Positions 44,001 to 59,100 are shown, counted from the first letter of the stretch. The stretch is DNA of 64,000 bases from Vitrella brassicaformis (GCA_001179505.1 CDMY01000259.1:2220-66219), one strand, 5' to 3'. The notes: generated by a model not told the origin, from the letters alone. Made by a program: numbers and translations.

Positions 44001-44014
44001 AAACCCTAACCCTG
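44001..44014 (+). promoter_or_regulatory. Telomere-like motif upstream of DNA-PKcs
   Basis: AAACCCTAACCCTG, preceded by GAGAACCCTG, lies 183 bases before the inferred start codon at 44197. No AAGCTCGCA copy was found beside it. Confidence 0.4.
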
Positions 44015-44196
44015 CATCCTGCCGCGTGACACAAATCCTGAAACGAAGCGTGCCGATATAGCGATAGTCACTGTGGCTGCAGCCGAGTACTGCGGTGACG
44101 ATGGTCATGAATTCGAGCCCCATTTCTCCAGATCTTTGCTGGGCGGGATGCTGGGCGGGATGAGGTGACCATTCTGCTCACACACACACCGGAGCA

Positions 44197-47100
44197 ATGT
44201 CGGTGGTAGCCAAGCTCTCGGACGCTGCGCAGCAGTATCGGCGATACATCGCCAACCCGCGGGAGGCAGATCTCAGCTTCGCCACAACTCTGCATGGGAC
44301 CGTGGGCAGCAAGGACAGCCAACCATTCCACAAGGTCACCGAGGATGAAATCGGTGAGTCCGCAGCGACAGGAGGAGGGAAAGGAGAGATCTGCTCGGCC
44401 ATGGACACACAATGATGAGTGAAATGCATTCGTTGTGCCTCTCTGTCTGTCTGTCTGTCTGTCTGTGTGCGCAGCTGCTCTCAACGAGAGCCTCTTCAAC
44501 GAGAGCGACGGCCTGCTTCAGTCCATCCGTGAGCAGCGCACACGCACTCACACACATACGGGTGCTCAGTTCATTCACACGCTTTCTTGTTTGTCCACCC
44601 GGCCCACCGACGTGCCGCAGGCCAGAGTTGCGCTGACAAGAGCAAGCCGCTGCCGGATGCTCGTCTGTATGGCCTCAACACGTGCGCCAAGTTCATGTGG
44701 CGGTGCGGGAGGGACGCCGGGCTGCAGCACCACATGCCCGCCATACTGGTGGGCTGGTGGACGGGGCGGCTGACCAGTGCACTTCCAACAGGCCCTGGCC
44801 TGGCCATCCAGCTCACCTGATGGATTGATGTCCGCTCGTGTGTGTGCAGAGGAGCGGGTTTGGGTTGTTCCAGAAGGACGAGTCGAAGCGCGTCAAGAGG
44901 GCGGCGCTGTATCTCATGCTCGAGGCCATCAAGTGCAACGCCAGGTGGGTCTGGGGTTCTGTGGGTGAGTGTGGGTGTCCACGCACAGCCAGACAGCAAC
45001 AGGTACACGTGTCTTGTCTGGACTGGATGTGTGTGGTGTTTGGCGGGTGTCAGGTGCGGCAGCCCTCTGAGTGCCCAGGAGATGGAGATCGACAAGCACA
45101 TCGGCAGACTCATGGAGGAGCTCAAGTCGTTCAGGACCAAGATGGGCCCACAGGCACAGGGCGCCCTCTACGTTCTCTTCGGTGCGCATGGCACATCACA
45201 TCCACACACACCTCTCTCTCACGGACATTCAACCTGCCTCTGCGCGTGTGTACGTGTGTGTTCAGCTGGCATGATCGACCTGTATGACGATCACTTCTCG
45301 CCCCAGCAGCTGAGGGACATCGCCAGCACCATCAAGACGGTACGCACGAGCCCACTCATGGCTCTTCGTCCACGGCAGGGCAGGCACCATCCGTGTGTGT
45401 CGGTTGTGTGTGTGTGTGTATCTCTGTGTGTGTGTCTGTGTGTGCAGGTTATGGAGTCCTCCATGTCGACTCTCTCCAAGGGTTTCGAGCCGTCGCTTAT
45501 CGAAGGTGACTGAATGTAATGTCATCCCACAGAGACACACCCACTGCTCGCCTCCTCGTCTGTGTTCATCAGGGGTTATGAAGGGCCTCGAGTCCCTCCT
45601 CCACAGGTACCTATGCTGCCCCCCCCCAGCCCAACACACAGCCACGTGCATCCGCGCGCACCTCACCGTTCCGTCCGTGTGTTTGTCTGGATGGGATGAA
45701 GGCACGCCGACGCCTTCTTCCCGGCCGACCAGCCCGACCACAAGGACCGCCAGAGGATGTACACCTTCATAGAGGGCACGGCCAACTACGTGCAGGGGTC
45801 GGGAGGATCACTCGCACCCATGGTCGGCAAGCTAAGCGCGCCACACACAGATGGAGGCGCGAGAATCAATCACCCATCATTCTGTGTTGGTGTGCAGAAA
45901 GCCGCCATGTCAGTGTTGCGTCGACACGCCCAGCTGTTCCGCAGCCAGCTGCTGGCCGAGCTGAGGGCGGTGCCGGCATACCGCAAGAAGCGGCGAAAGG
46001 AGAGGCTGGCGGCGCGGGAGGCTGCCAAGGAGGCCAGCGGGGGTGAGGCTGCTGCGGCGGCCGAGGGACAGCCGGCGGATGATGACGACGAGGACGACGC
46101 CAAAGACAGCACCATCATATTCGGTAAGGACCGATGCGATGCGGGAAGAGCGAATGACAGCGCATCCATCCGACCACGCCTATCTATCGCTGCTGGCTGT
46201 TGCTGTGTGGCAGACAAGCTGCTGACTGGAGCGGCACATAACAATTCGGTAAGCAAGTGACGGACACCCCCATCGCCACCAGACACGTATACTGTCCTCC
46301 GTTCTCCTGTCTGTCTGTCTGCATCAGTTGTATGCCTTCGCATGTCGCGAGTGTCTAGAGGACATTCTCCGCGACATCTCCCGCTACCTGTCCGACCTCA
46401 TGGACCACCAGCCCAAACCTGACGACACCGAGATCAAAGACGAGGAGGAGCACGGAGAGGCCGGCGCTGAGCACACGGGGGGGGCGGGTCGCAAGCGGAG
46501 GATCAAGCAGGAGGAAGAGGAGGAGAAGATCGCAGCGCCCACACAGTCACAACTCGCCCTGTAAGCTCGCTCCACCGGCCAGGGTGCGTATGGCAAGGCG
46601 GTCGGTGGGATGGGTTGGCTGTGTGTGCGGGTGATGCAGGTCGGTGAAGGGCGTGAAGGCCTTGGCGCGGGGCTACAGGGGCCGGCTGACCAGGTGCCAC
46701 GAGCTGCTCGGCGAACAGGGACAGCTTCTGCCAGGTCAGTCCCTCGGCTTCTCTGCACCAGTGCCTTCCCTGTGTATGTGTGTCTTGGTGCAGAGAAGCA
46801 CCTCAAGACGACGTTGAACTCTTGCATGGCGATTGGTCTGCTGGCGCCGGTGCTTGTTCGGGCGGACGGCACCGACTGGGCCATACAGGCGCTGCACCAA
46901 ATACTCGACCTCATCCACGCGTAGGCGCGATGAACGGATGGATGGACGAAGTGTCTGTGTACGTGTGTGACATACCGGTGTGTCTGTCTGTCTGGCTGTT
47001 GATGTGTTGTAGGTTGGAGCCCAAGCAGCCAGACACCGTGGCCATGGTGAGACTTGCGCCGCGAACGCGAACACCACAGCAATACCTCTGTGTCATCTCT

Positions 47101-50100
47101 TTCTTGGGTGCAGTACTTGCCTGGGTTCATCAAGGCCATGTCCACTCTCTTGCGGCCACTCACATCAGTACGTTTGGGCCCAGCAAGCACCAGTAGTGTC
47201 ATGCCCAGCCAAGGACATGTGGACACGTGTTGCTGTGTGGCAGGTGATTGAGGGCTCCACGTGGGGCCGCGTTGTGCATGGGGTGGGCGGCCTCTTCACC
47301 TGCTTCCACGCCACTTACACTAAGGCACGGCCACGGTTCGCAGAGGCCGTCATAGAATTCACACACACTCTGGTAGACCGCCACACACACACACACACAC
47401 ACTCCGTGCATCCATCGTCTCTCTGCCGCTTTGTGTGTGTCAGCTGGATACCGAGGAGCGTTCGCAGCCTGAGTCCCAGTTCAATGCAGAGGAGTGGCTC
47501 GACACACTCATACAGAGAGGTAGGTCACAGCGTGGCAGCAGCAGCAGCAGCAGCAGGAGAGCCGGCGGCACCACATGCGGCTCATGTCCATATCAGGCGT
47601 GATGGCGACTGTCGTGGCTGCTCCCGATGCGCCCAACGAGCTGTCCCCGCTGCTCCGCTTCTGGCAGATCCTCTTCAAGAACCTCGACGAGGCCATCGCA
47701 AACGAATACAGAAAGCAGCGGGGCGCCGCCAAGGACGACACCGACGTCAAGATGGAGGACGGTGACCATGACGACCATGACAACGACATGGACGCCTCCC
47801 CCGTCAGCCGCCCACCACCATCCGCACAGCAGCAGCAGCAGCGGCAAGAGGAGGAACAAGAAATCGCCCCTGAGGACCGTGAAGAGGAGCTGGATCTGGG
47901 CCTGGGTGGAGGGGGGGGCACGGGCGAAGCGGGGCAGGACGACGAGGGGCCGCCGAGCGCGGCAGAGGGGGACGGCGAGGGAGATGGAGGTGAAGATAGG
48001 GAGCAGGAGGCCCTGGCTCTCATCCCTTCGGCGTCGGCAGCCGACCTCACCCTCAAGGAGCGGAAAAGAGTTCGGGCGCTGCTGGCCGAGTCGCTGCTCA
48101 AGACCTGCCTGGCGGTGAGCCGTATGAGTTTTACCAACCAGATCGCCTTGGTGGAGGACCGCCGCACGGCCGAGCAGTTCATCACCGAGACGTCACGGCG
48201 GGGCCGCAGGGTGGCGGAGGGGCGGCAGGAGAGCCCTGATGGTGGGATGACATCTCGGCAGGCGCTTGTGGACATCGGCATTCTCAACGAACAGGCAGCC
48301 GCCACCTCACTTATGGTGGGCAGAAAGAAGGGGTGACGCGTCTGTCTGTTCTGGCGAGGGGGTGGTGTCTGTGGTGTGGGGTGTTGTGGTGTAGGTGGGT
48401 CATCTGGCCATGTTGATTGAGGGCGTCTTCATTGACAGGACACACTACCTCATCCCGTGGTTCGAAGCCATATCTCCATCCATCCATCCATCCGTCCATC
48501 CCCATGTGTGCATGTGTGGTTTGTGCGTCTGTGTCAGGGTAGAGCAGTATGTTCGGCTGAGCTATAAGTATCTGGAGGGCATTGCATTCACCGACTCCCT
48601 CCCGCCACTCGGCCTCTTCACCATGCTGCACTGCCTCATGCGGCCTCTCGCCAACCACATCAACCAGTACCCACCAGAGAAGGACAAGGTCTTCCCGCTC
48701 GCCGTCCGGGCCTACCTGGGGAGCTTCCTGGCGTCGGTGGTCGAGTGGGCGCCCCAGTATGAGAACGAGCTGCTGTGTGAGGCGCTGCGGATGGTGCTGG
48801 CCGCGCCTCTCACTCTGCTGCCCACACAGAAATGGGTCGACCTGGGTGCGCTGGGCAATGGGTGGAGGGACGGAGATGTATATTCCTGGTGCTATTTGTG
48901 AGCTGTGGTGTCTGTCGTGATATGGGTCAGTGTGTCGCGCTTTGGAGGAGGGTCTGACGTACCGCCCCCTGGCTGAGCTCGTCCTCAGCTCCCTGCAGAC
49001 ATGGAAAGACACCAAGTAAGTACGCCGCTCTGGCGGGGAGGGAGAGTCTCATAGATGTGCATTGTATCTGGTGTGCCTGCCTGCGCGTGTTGTGTTGGTG
49101 TCAGGTCGGATTTCCTCAGTCGTGGTGAGCTGCAGGTGATCCTGCCATGCTTCTCCCCTTACCTGCGCGAGGAGACCAGACAAGGTCAGCAACCATTGTG
49201 TTCTTGGCGACCCTCTCACTCCCTCCCTCCCTCCCTCCCTCTCTCTCTCCGTGTGTGGGTGGGTGGTTTCTTTGATGGCTCAGATGCTGACTTGGAGGGC
49301 CAGGTGACGACAGCCGAGTTCCAGCGCGCCGAGCAGGAGCGCCAGAAACAGCAGGCAAAGAAGAAAGGACGACAAAACGAGGAAGGTATATAACACGACG
49401 CACACCAACACACCAATACACCATCACACACGGGCTCCCTCCCTTGCAAACATGCAGCCTTCGAGTTGCGCCTTGTCCGTTTCCTGGGGGACCTGGGCGG
49501 CGATGCCCACTGGCTGGTGCCGTCGCAGGGGGGCCGGCACACGCTGCCCAAGCTGACCCATCCGTCAGGTCTGGAGGGAGACTGCAAGGAGCTGCAGGTG
49601 CCACTTCACCTCAAGAGCCACCAGGTCAAGGTCCCCATCGAATACCTTCTCCAGAGGGCTGCAGAGGTCAGTCAGTCAGTCAGTCAGTCAGTCAGAAGAC
49701 AGGCAGGCGACTGACTGACCAGCAATGGAATGGACCCAGCCGTCGACTCGACCCTAGCTAGTGTTTGTGTGCAGGTTGCTGAGGGTGCGAGCGACCGTCA
49801 GCTGCGTGCGTCTGCGACTGAGTTGGTGCATGCCCTGACGCACTACTTCATCGGCAAGATGAACCGCGAGCAGGACCAGGACAGGCTGGCCAAGCGGGAG
49901 GAGGCCATCTACCGAACCATCTTCCCGTGCATACTCAGGTCACACACACAGAAACACACATAGGCAGACAGACAAGCAGCCGCCCGGCCGACGGCTGCCT
50001 GCACTTGTCAGAGCGTGTGTGTTTGGCGTGTGGTGGTGTGCAGGTTGGGATGCTCTGCCGACGCCGCTCCGCGGAATGTGATAGGCGACCTGCCCCTGCA

Positions 50101-53100
50101 GATTGTCCGCCGAATCGTCATGGTGGCATCTACCAGGCACAAAGCGCGGGTGGGCAGCACACACACACCCACACAGAGCAGCAGCCGACATGAAGATCGC
50201 GGGTGTGACAATCATGGTATGCAGAACTTGGTGGCGCTGCGAGAGTGTCTGACAGAGGTGCTGGGCCACCCGACCAACGCCGGACTGCGTCGCCTGGGTG
50301 CCCGGTGCTACGGGGAGATGGTCAAGTACATGACTCGGCACACCGACGGGGACATCGAGATCCGCCTCAACACTCTCAACGACTCCATGCAGCAGCTCAT
50401 GTCGCTCATGGGTGGGTCGGTCGGTACACAGACATACACACACGACACGGAAGGAGAGAGGCTGGACGGCGGGCCATGTGTGTGTGTGGGCACTCAGCCC
50501 ATCCTGATCCGTTTCGTCGTCTCGGTGCGCTTGAAACGCTCGAGTACCTGCTGCCCTCCATTGAGAAGCGAAAAGACATGGTCAAGACGGCACACACACA
50601 CATTCACACAGACACAGAGCATCCCTCCCTGAGTTGTCAGTCATGTGTGTCGTCCATCCATCCATCCATCAGATGTTGCTGTACGGCTTGGAGCTCTTCT
50701 ACCGTGTGGTCAACTGCCTGGTTCTCGCTCACCAGCCCTTCCACCGAGGCAAGAAGACCCCAGGCGCCACCACCTCCTTCACGCTCACCCTCACCGCCCC
50801 CAAGGTGGCCGCACTGGGCCGCCGACTGCTCACTCTCAAGAACACCGGCCTGCTGGACATGTCGGAGCACCTCGACCGCGACCGCACCGCCAAGGAGCTG
50901 ATGGAGATCCTCAAGAAGTCCCCGCAGACCTTGCCGTGGCGGGAGGATGTCGTCACTTCGTCGCGGCGGGTGTTCAAGTCGCTTGGTGAGATGGCAGCAT
51001 GGCTGTGGCAGCAGTGCATGGCGGCCCCCGAGGCCGTCTCACGCGCATTCTTCTGCCGCACGCTCGAGGACCTCTACGGCACTCCCTCTTCCCTCCCGTC
51101 CGCCTCGACATCCCTGCTGTCATTCCTCGACTCCAACGCCCTCAAGCGTGCCCTCCAGGAGCACCACGCCACCCTTCTACAGTGCACGGCAGATTCTGAC
51201 CAGGACGACCCGGCGGTCGAGCAGGCCCTGCGCGAGCTGACATCGCTGCTGCACGCCTTGGCATGGCTGTGCGACAGGGATGTGATTGAGCACTTCGGCA
51301 TCTCCGGGACGTTCGACCGCGCTGCCGTCATCCCGCAGGTCCGCCACCTGCTGCTGAGTGTGATCCGGCGTGACAGTCGTGCAGCGATGCCTGGAGGCGG
51401 CAAGGGTATGGCGAGTGCTCGCCAGGGGTTCTGGGTGGGTGTGGTGATGCTGATGCGGCAGGACCTGCCACTCGACGGCAGGTCGCCCATCGCTATCATG
51501 CCCTGGACCGGAGAGGGTACGCTGAACACGCCGGCAGACCACGCAGAATGGGCTCATCTGGTGTGTCTGTATTCCTTCCTTTGTAGCTACGGTGAGTGAC
51601 GTAGATCGCCTGTTGGGTGTTTTGGTGACGGCCATGATGGCGCCGGCAGAGCTGGGGTTCCCGGCGTAAGGGACGAGAGAGAGACCACACCGCACCGGTG
51701 GACACACCTGTACAGCGCACTGCCGTGTTTCTTTTGTTTTCTCCTGCAGGAGTGGCAGGGAGCGTGACGTCCTCCTGCGTGTATGCCGCGGTTTCTTCAA
51801 GCGGTACCTGGCCGACAAGGATGGCCGCAGCTTCAATGACATCCTGCAGAAATGGTCAGAGCGACGATCGACGCTCACGGGAGGGAGACAAACAGGCATA
51901 CATACGACGGACGGTGTGCTGCCATGTGTGTCTTATTGTCTTAAGGTATGCGGATCATCCCTCGTCCGACCTTTTGCGGCTTGTGCGTCAACAGGGCCTC
52001 GACAACACCATGGACGCCGATGCTCCGCCAGACTCACCACTCTTCGACGACTTCCTCAAACAGCTCGCCGCCGCCGGACAGACGACGGACACCACAGCCA
52101 CAGCAGCTGTGCTCTCCTTCGTCGGCCTGGAGGAGTTTGAGCACTACATCGATGCACTCGAGGCCATCCAGCACGCCAAGGGCCATCTCTACGATTCACA
52201 AGAGGACAGGCCCCTCGTGCAGGCGGCCCTGCGGCACGCGTCCAGCACACTGGAGAAGCTGGTCCACCGGAAGGGCGACACAAGCACGTCGTCGTCCGCC
52301 ACAGCCCTGGGTGGCCGCTTCCGCATCGACCGGTACATGGAGTGTCTGTACCGATTCATCCTGCTGTTCATCAAGGACCCGACAGAGGCCGACACAATGA
52401 CGGATGAGGCAGCGTCGAGCGGCGGGTGGGTCGTGGATCGCGACGAGGGCATGGGCATGTTGCTGCAGCTGAGTCAGCTGCCGTCTGCTCGTGTGCGGTG
52501 GGATGCGCGGCGGCGGTGGCTCGAGGAGGTGCGACGCGACCCCAGACGGGCCTTCGATCTCTGGGCCGCCAAGGGCGGACAGCCACGCGTGAGTCGAGTC
52601 AACTCACCGCCACTTCACTTACAGCCCGCAAACAGACAGAGCGTGTGTGTGTGTGTGTTTTCATGTGGACAGGCATTTCTGAAGGTGTTGCGCGACATGG
52701 TCAAGCTGGCGTGCCATGTGACAATCCCTGACGCCAAGATCGCCCCTCCCCCACGTGCCAATGAGGACTTCATCATTCCATCGGCCACGAGCCACCCCGA
52801 CTGGTCGGTGGGCTTGGCCTGGCTGCTCATCGAGGGGCTGCCCGCGCTCAAGCCCTATGTGGAGAGATGCACCAGCGAAGATCTGGACAAGCCGCAAGAG
52901 GCCACACCGCCGGAGCGCAAACGCATCAAGGTGGGCGAAGCAGAGCGGGTGGTGTGATGGGACCTGCATGACCCGATTTGTGATATCGTGTGGTTCTGTG
53001 CTGTGCTGTGCTGTGCTGTGTTGCGTGTCAGAGGGAAGAAGACGCTGAGGAGCCACCGAGCCAGGCCGAGTCAGCCAAGGAGAGCCCCCCGTTCCGGCCA

Positions 53101-56100
53101 TGCCGCGACTTCCTCCCGCTCATCGCTGCCATCCTCAATGCGGCTGCCGATTGCCCTGTGCTCTTGACTGCATTCGCCGCCAAGTAGGCCAACAGAGACC
53201 AGCACAGGCGGACCAAGTGGTGGGTGGGTGACATGTGAATGGTCTGTCCCATGTCTGTCAGTGAGGGTCTGTTGGAGTGGGTCATATCGTTCATGGATCG
53301 TGTGGTCGGCTCGGGCGCACATGTGGGGCTGTCGACGCGCTCCCTCATTGTCAAGGCCATACCCACACTGATATTCCGGTAGGTGGGATTGTGGGCAGCA
53401 ACGACACACACACAGAGAGGTGTGTATATGACGCGTTGCGTTATTGCCTTTCTCTCCATTGGTGCTGTGCTTGCAGAATTCACCTGGTGGGAATAGAGCT
53501 GTCTGAGCGCCTGCCGGCCGATGGCATCGACACCAGCGGCAGTGGGCTGGGTGCATCCCTCCGTCGGTGGGCGTCAGGAGTGTCATCCGACCGCCTCGCT
53601 GATGTCGTGAAATCGATGATCGAGCGGCTGGGCGACCAGCTGCGTTTCCCAATCAGGGTGAGAGATCGAGGCAGCACGACACGCCGCGACGAACGATGCA
53701 CCTTCTCCCTTGCTGTGTCCTCTCAGTCCGACGAGATCCCCACTGTCGAGGAGGATCGTGCCTTCCAGGCCCTCCTGGGCGCCCTCTTCACGGCCAACAA
53801 GCTCTCCCTCCACCTCCCCGCCACCATGTCCTTCGCATTCATCCCCTCCACCCGAGCACCCCCCTCGCCCCCCACCCTCCCTCCCCGGCTACTGCTCTCT
53901 CTCGTGCAGGTCTTTCTCCGCGAGAGGAAGCCGGAAAGGGGCACCAGCAGGGGCGGGAGGCGGTCCAACCGGTCGGCTTACTACGAGCGCTTCGATCAGT
54001 TCCTGCGGGGGTACATCTTCATGGCCGCGAAGTCTGAGCGGATGGCGAGGGCGGTGTTTGACCACTGCTGGAAGGCGTTCGAAGCTCAGAGTCCCTACAA
54101 GATGGCCAACGGCAGGCCGGAGAGCGTGTGCATTGAGCTGATGGAGAAGATTGCACTGCCGCTGCTCTGGGAGCTGCCGACGTCGCTCAACAAGGTGACG
54201 TTCTCACAGCATACACACCAACAGATGGATGCACTCTCCGCTCCCTTGGTTGCGACCAGAGTTTGTGGGTGTCGTATTGGCGGTCGATGGAGCGGTGGCT
54301 GCCGATGCAGGACAAGGACGAGAAGCTGCCGGGTGCAATCGAGCCGGAGAAGTACACCATGCACGTCTGGAGCCGATCCGTGGTGCTCGGCATCATGGAA
54401 CTACTCTTCTGTCGGATACCACAAGAGGTCAGTCATCGCACCGCGCCAGGCCGCTCGACAGCAACACCACACACACACACACAGTGGGTGGGTTGTCCCT
54501 CAGAGCATCCGCCGCGACGTGGGCGAAGAGATCGCCAGGAGGACTCAGGGGGCGGTGGACAAGATCCACAAGCACGTCATTAAGGCCGCCAGCAGGGCCC
54601 GCAAGTACCAGCCACCCACGGGGCTCAGAATCGACGAAGAGATACTCCACAGGTAAGTGTGTAAGCAGACCAGACGACACACAGACACACGAGGCGCCAC
54701 ACAGAAACACGGGGCGCACCTTGTGTGCTTGTTGTGTGAATCCATATGTATCAATCAGGCTACACATCCGTGCGCAGGGGTGTCTGACGGCCGCGATATG
54801 CGCCACTCAGGACGACGAGAAGACCTACGGCAATATCCTCAAGAATGCGCCGTGGGCCCACCTCATCGGCAGATACGACATCAACGACCTGCAGTGGACC
54901 AAAGACAGGTCAGCCAACCAACCACACGCACACTCACACACACAGATGGATGGATGGATGGTTCTCCTTCTGCAGGCGTCCATTCACTGTCGACACGAAC
55001 TTCGAGGAGGTGCAGCGACTGGGCTACACCTTCCAGCCCTACCCCGTGGTGGCTAAGGGTAAGGGTGTGTCAGCCAGCCGCAACAAGGCCGTCAAGTTCA
55101 TCAGGGGACTCGACGAGGCCGCCATGGGAGCAATGGAACCAGGTAGCACACAGAAAGTGGGGAGGCAAAGGTGGATACTCTGTCGACAGAGGCTCGTGTC
55201 TATGTCGTTCCTTCCTCAGGAGGCGGTAGTGCCCAGTTCTTCCTTGATCAGGAAGCCGGCAGCATTACCCAGTCGTCCATATTCGGCGCCCCCACCTCTC
55301 TGCGCCCATCGATGGCTTCCCAGCGACCGCCATACCTGGCCTCCCTCCCCGGCAGCCAGAACCTCCTCATGACGGCCGCCCGACAGACAGCCGAGCAGTC
55401 GCTCAAGTCATCGATGCTCTCGCAGGTCAAGTCGTTTGCACAAGACAAGGACAGGACGGCCTCGCAGAAGTCGCTGCTGGCCTCACTGTCGACCTTGACG
55501 AGCGCTGCGGGCGGCGGGGGCCGCGAGGGGCCGGCTGAGAGGGGCGGGGGGGAGGCAGCTGGGCGGGCTTGGGTGCTGCCGATGAGTCAGAGTGACGGCG
55601 ATGCGCGGATGTGGCCTGGGTGGGAGGGGGAGGTGCCCGTCGACCCCAAGACACTGGCGGTGCAGGGGCTGATGCTGGGCAAGGCCTTCCAGGGCAGCGC
55701 CGCATCGCCCGCTGGAGGCGATGCCGAGCACTCCATCGACTGGAGGAAGGTCAGCCAACATCACATCACATCACCAATGGCCGGACGACATTGATGTGTT
55801 GTGTGTGCTGTGTTTGTTCTGTGTGTAGGATTGGATCGACAGGGACTGGCTGTACGAGTGGCCCATTGTGCCCCTGCTCCTCAAGACCATCGACGTCATG
55901 CAGGTGCGCTTCGGAGCACAGTGGGTGCCCCCGCCACCACCGGCACCTCAACAGCTCCCGGCAGCAGCAGCACCTGCGGCAGCAGCAGCACCTGCGGCAG
56001 CAGCAGCAGCCAACCAGGGCAAGAAGGAAGAGCCCATCGAGCCATACAAGGCCGAGCAGCTGCCCAACTCCCTGCGGTCGCTGATCGATGCCGCCACGAG

Positions 56101-59100
56101 CCACAACGCTGACTTTGGTCTCAAGCTGGTGCTGCTGCGGCTCATCGTGGCCAGACAAGAGGTGTGAGGAGAGAGACGGGCTCGGCTGGGTGGCTGGGTA
56201 GGATGTGGCATCGCATCTGTGTATGTGTGTTTGACTGACAGTTCTTCAGGCCGTTTGCCGGCCACCTGGTGTCGTTTATGTGCCTGACATGCCTCGACGA
56301 GAGGTTCGACGCAAAGATGAAATTCCACTACTTCTTCAGGTACACACACACACACACACACACACGTACGTGTGTCAATCATCGCGCTCCTCTGTGTGTC
56401 GGGTTGTCTCCACTGCCCACAGGGACGTGTGTGAGGTGCTGGTGTCGTGGCGAGGGTACCCCTCCCACCGGCAGCAACAGGACCACGCCAATGGCCTGCT
56501 GCAGCAGATATGCCGAGTCGCCGCACACCCCAAGCCCTTCTGGATGAGACTCCACATGTGGATCATCCGCTACCTCGTGGAGCAGTGGCGGTCCTTCATC
56601 AAACCCGACAGCGCCACCATCCTCAAGCTCCTGTGGCACACCAAGAGTGTCCCTCTGGAGCACATCGCCGCTTACCGCCTCGCCGGTCTGCACATCAGTG
56701 CCATCTATGTGGAACACGGCAACACGGACCCCACCGAACACCTCGCAGCCTCCGAGGGCGGCAAGAGCAGCAAAACCCTCTTCTACGAGGCCCTCGTCCG
56801 TAGCATGGCCGTCGCCAAGAGGCCCCTGTCGATGAAGGCCGCCGACGTGATCGGCACCGTCCTCAAGCACTTCCCTGACGACGAGCTCGAGAGCCTGACG
56901 TACACTGCGCTCGAGAAGCTGTACCGCTGCACACCTCCGGTGATCGCCAACAGGGGTGGCAACCAGCCGAAGAACAACATCACCTACTGGGCCGGCAACG
57001 GCCCGCCCGCCAAGCCGACGCCGACGGAGAAGTCCAGCAGCATGCTGGCGTGGGCATGGTGCCTCGAGTTCATCACGGACAACTATCCCCTGCTGCTGGT
57101 CGGTCCGCCAGGGTCTCAGGCGCGGAAGCTCTTCAATCGTGTGATGCAGGAGACCACCAACCCCCCTGGCGGGTCGCGTAATGGTTCGGGGGTGCAGAAG
57201 ATGCTGGTGCAGACGTGGGTGCACGTGAGCGAGATGAAGGTGGAGCAGCACGAGGAGGCGGGCAAGCAGATCGCGCGCTTCAGCAGGGCGGCTGCTGACG
57301 AGATGGGCGAGAGGGAGCCGTACGAGCGGATGCAGCAGTGGCTGGAGGAGAGCATGGGCGATCTCATGATACAGCTCAGCTCGTACCAGGGATGGGCTAC
57401 CCTTCTGGCCAACAAGTGAGTGGCGCGCCAGCCGACACACTACTGCACTCACGCAGCCCATCCGTCTCTCTCTCCATGTGTGTGTTCACTCCCTCTCACA
57501 GGGAGTGTTCGATAAAGGTGGCGGCCGGGCAGCTGTTCAAGGCGTCGATGGCACGCGTGAGGAAGCGGGACATGGAGAGAGAGACCGACGCCTTCTCCAC
57601 GGCACTGGCGGTCATCGCGCAGGAATTCCCAGACCCCAAGACCGCCGACGACGGCTGCCGATCGGCCTGCCGCGGCCTCTTCATCGACATAGCCACTTTC
57701 GCCATACAACACAACCCCATTTACATCGTAAGTGACCACACCACAGCACCAGACCACACGAGACCTATTGATTTGATGGTACGGATGCGCCGTTCGTTCG
57801 TTCGTCAGGACTCTGATGAGGAGATGGTGAGTCCCGTGGAGCAGAGCATCGTCTACCACTGCATCCGGCTGCTCTCCACTGGCACGCCCGACGACCGCAA
57901 GGCCCTCCTGGGTCTGCTGGACCACCCCCCCTACCTCGACAGCACCATGCGCCCAGACCCCGACGCACGCCACCGGCTCTCGCGCCTATTCCGTCTCTTC
58001 CAGGCCACCACTGGACCAGAAGGCCGGGTGCTGCCGCAAGACCTCCTGCAGACCACCCTCAACCTGCTGCTCTATGACGCCCAGCAGGAGCCGAGCTACG
58101 ACGACCCAAAGGGCATCTTTGACTACCCTCTCGACGCCAGCAAGAGGTATCGAGAGCGGCCCGTGACGCCCTACTGGTCGGCCTCATCCATCGGCACACA
58201 GGGGGCGGCCCTTGGCGGGCGGGGCGGCGGGAGCCACAGCTCGTCGTCATTCGTGTCGCCCCTCCTCCTTGCAACACTTGAGGAGAGCGGCTCTGTCGGG
58301 GAGCGGGACGCCACCTCCCAGTGCATAATCGACATCCTCACCGGCAGTCTGGCCGTCTCTGACCAGCCTGAGGTCAAGCGGGAGGCCCCCAGCTCCCAGG
58401 CGTCCCAGGGCGACCGGCACGGCACGCTCTCATTGACCGGCCGGGCGGGATCGGTGGCCACGCCCCCGTATGACATTCAGCGGCTCATCGGCAGGTCACA
58501 GGGGGGCAGCGGCAGCCAGGGAGGGGGGGAAGGTGCGGTGGGTGGTGGTGTGGGCATGACTGTCAAGCATACTCGGCACCACACGGGGACGGAGCAGCAG
58601 AGTGAGGCGGCTCGTCAATTCGGTGAGCGGCGGAAGCGGCTGGCGTTTGAGCAGGTTGAGAGGCAGAGGGACGTCAAGCAGAAGAAGGTCAAGATACTCC
58701 GCAAGTACCGCGAGGGCGAGCTGCCTGACGTCCAGATTCGCAAGAGGGACCTCATCGAGCCGCTGCTCTCCAGCTGTGCAGACCCGCCACTCGCATCCGA
58801 ACTCATGAAAGGTGCGCAAGGCAGCCGGGGGGGCGCACGTGTACTTCTGCGAGAAGGCTCACCTGTCTGTCTGTTTGCCTGTGTTTGTTGTGCATAGGCG
58901 TGTTTGTGAATCTGTTCAATCAGTCGACGGCCGACAAGGGTATGCTGCTGATCCACGCCTTCCAGTGTCTGCTCAACTCCACCGCACGGGCCCTCTCGTC
59001 CCCCTCGGCCTCCACCCCATCCCTCACCACGTTCCTGCACCGACTCCTCCTCGCCCTGCCGTCAATGCTCTCGCAATCCCCAGACCCACACAGCCTGCTC

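Larger units (their letters stand above)
42936..44196. other. Spacer upstream of DNA-PKcs with hairpin and repeat remnants
   Basis: No gene was recognised. From left to right it holds TCTG/GCCT runs, a long hairpin (43121-43219), a diverged relative of the 165-455 ORF (43712-43850), the end block of the 9-13 kb repeat module (43905-43975) and a telomere-like motif (44001-44014). Confidence 0.6.

Noticed and set aside
47508-48305. 265-codon minus-strand Ser-rich frame
   Set aside because: Antisense shadow of DNA-PKcs exons; the poly-Ser and poly-Cys runs are reverse reads of Gln- and Glu-rich codons.
56379-57461. 360-codon minus-strand frame
   Set aside because: Antisense to well-supported DNA-PKcs exons; long frames are expected on the opposite strand in GC-rich coding DNA.
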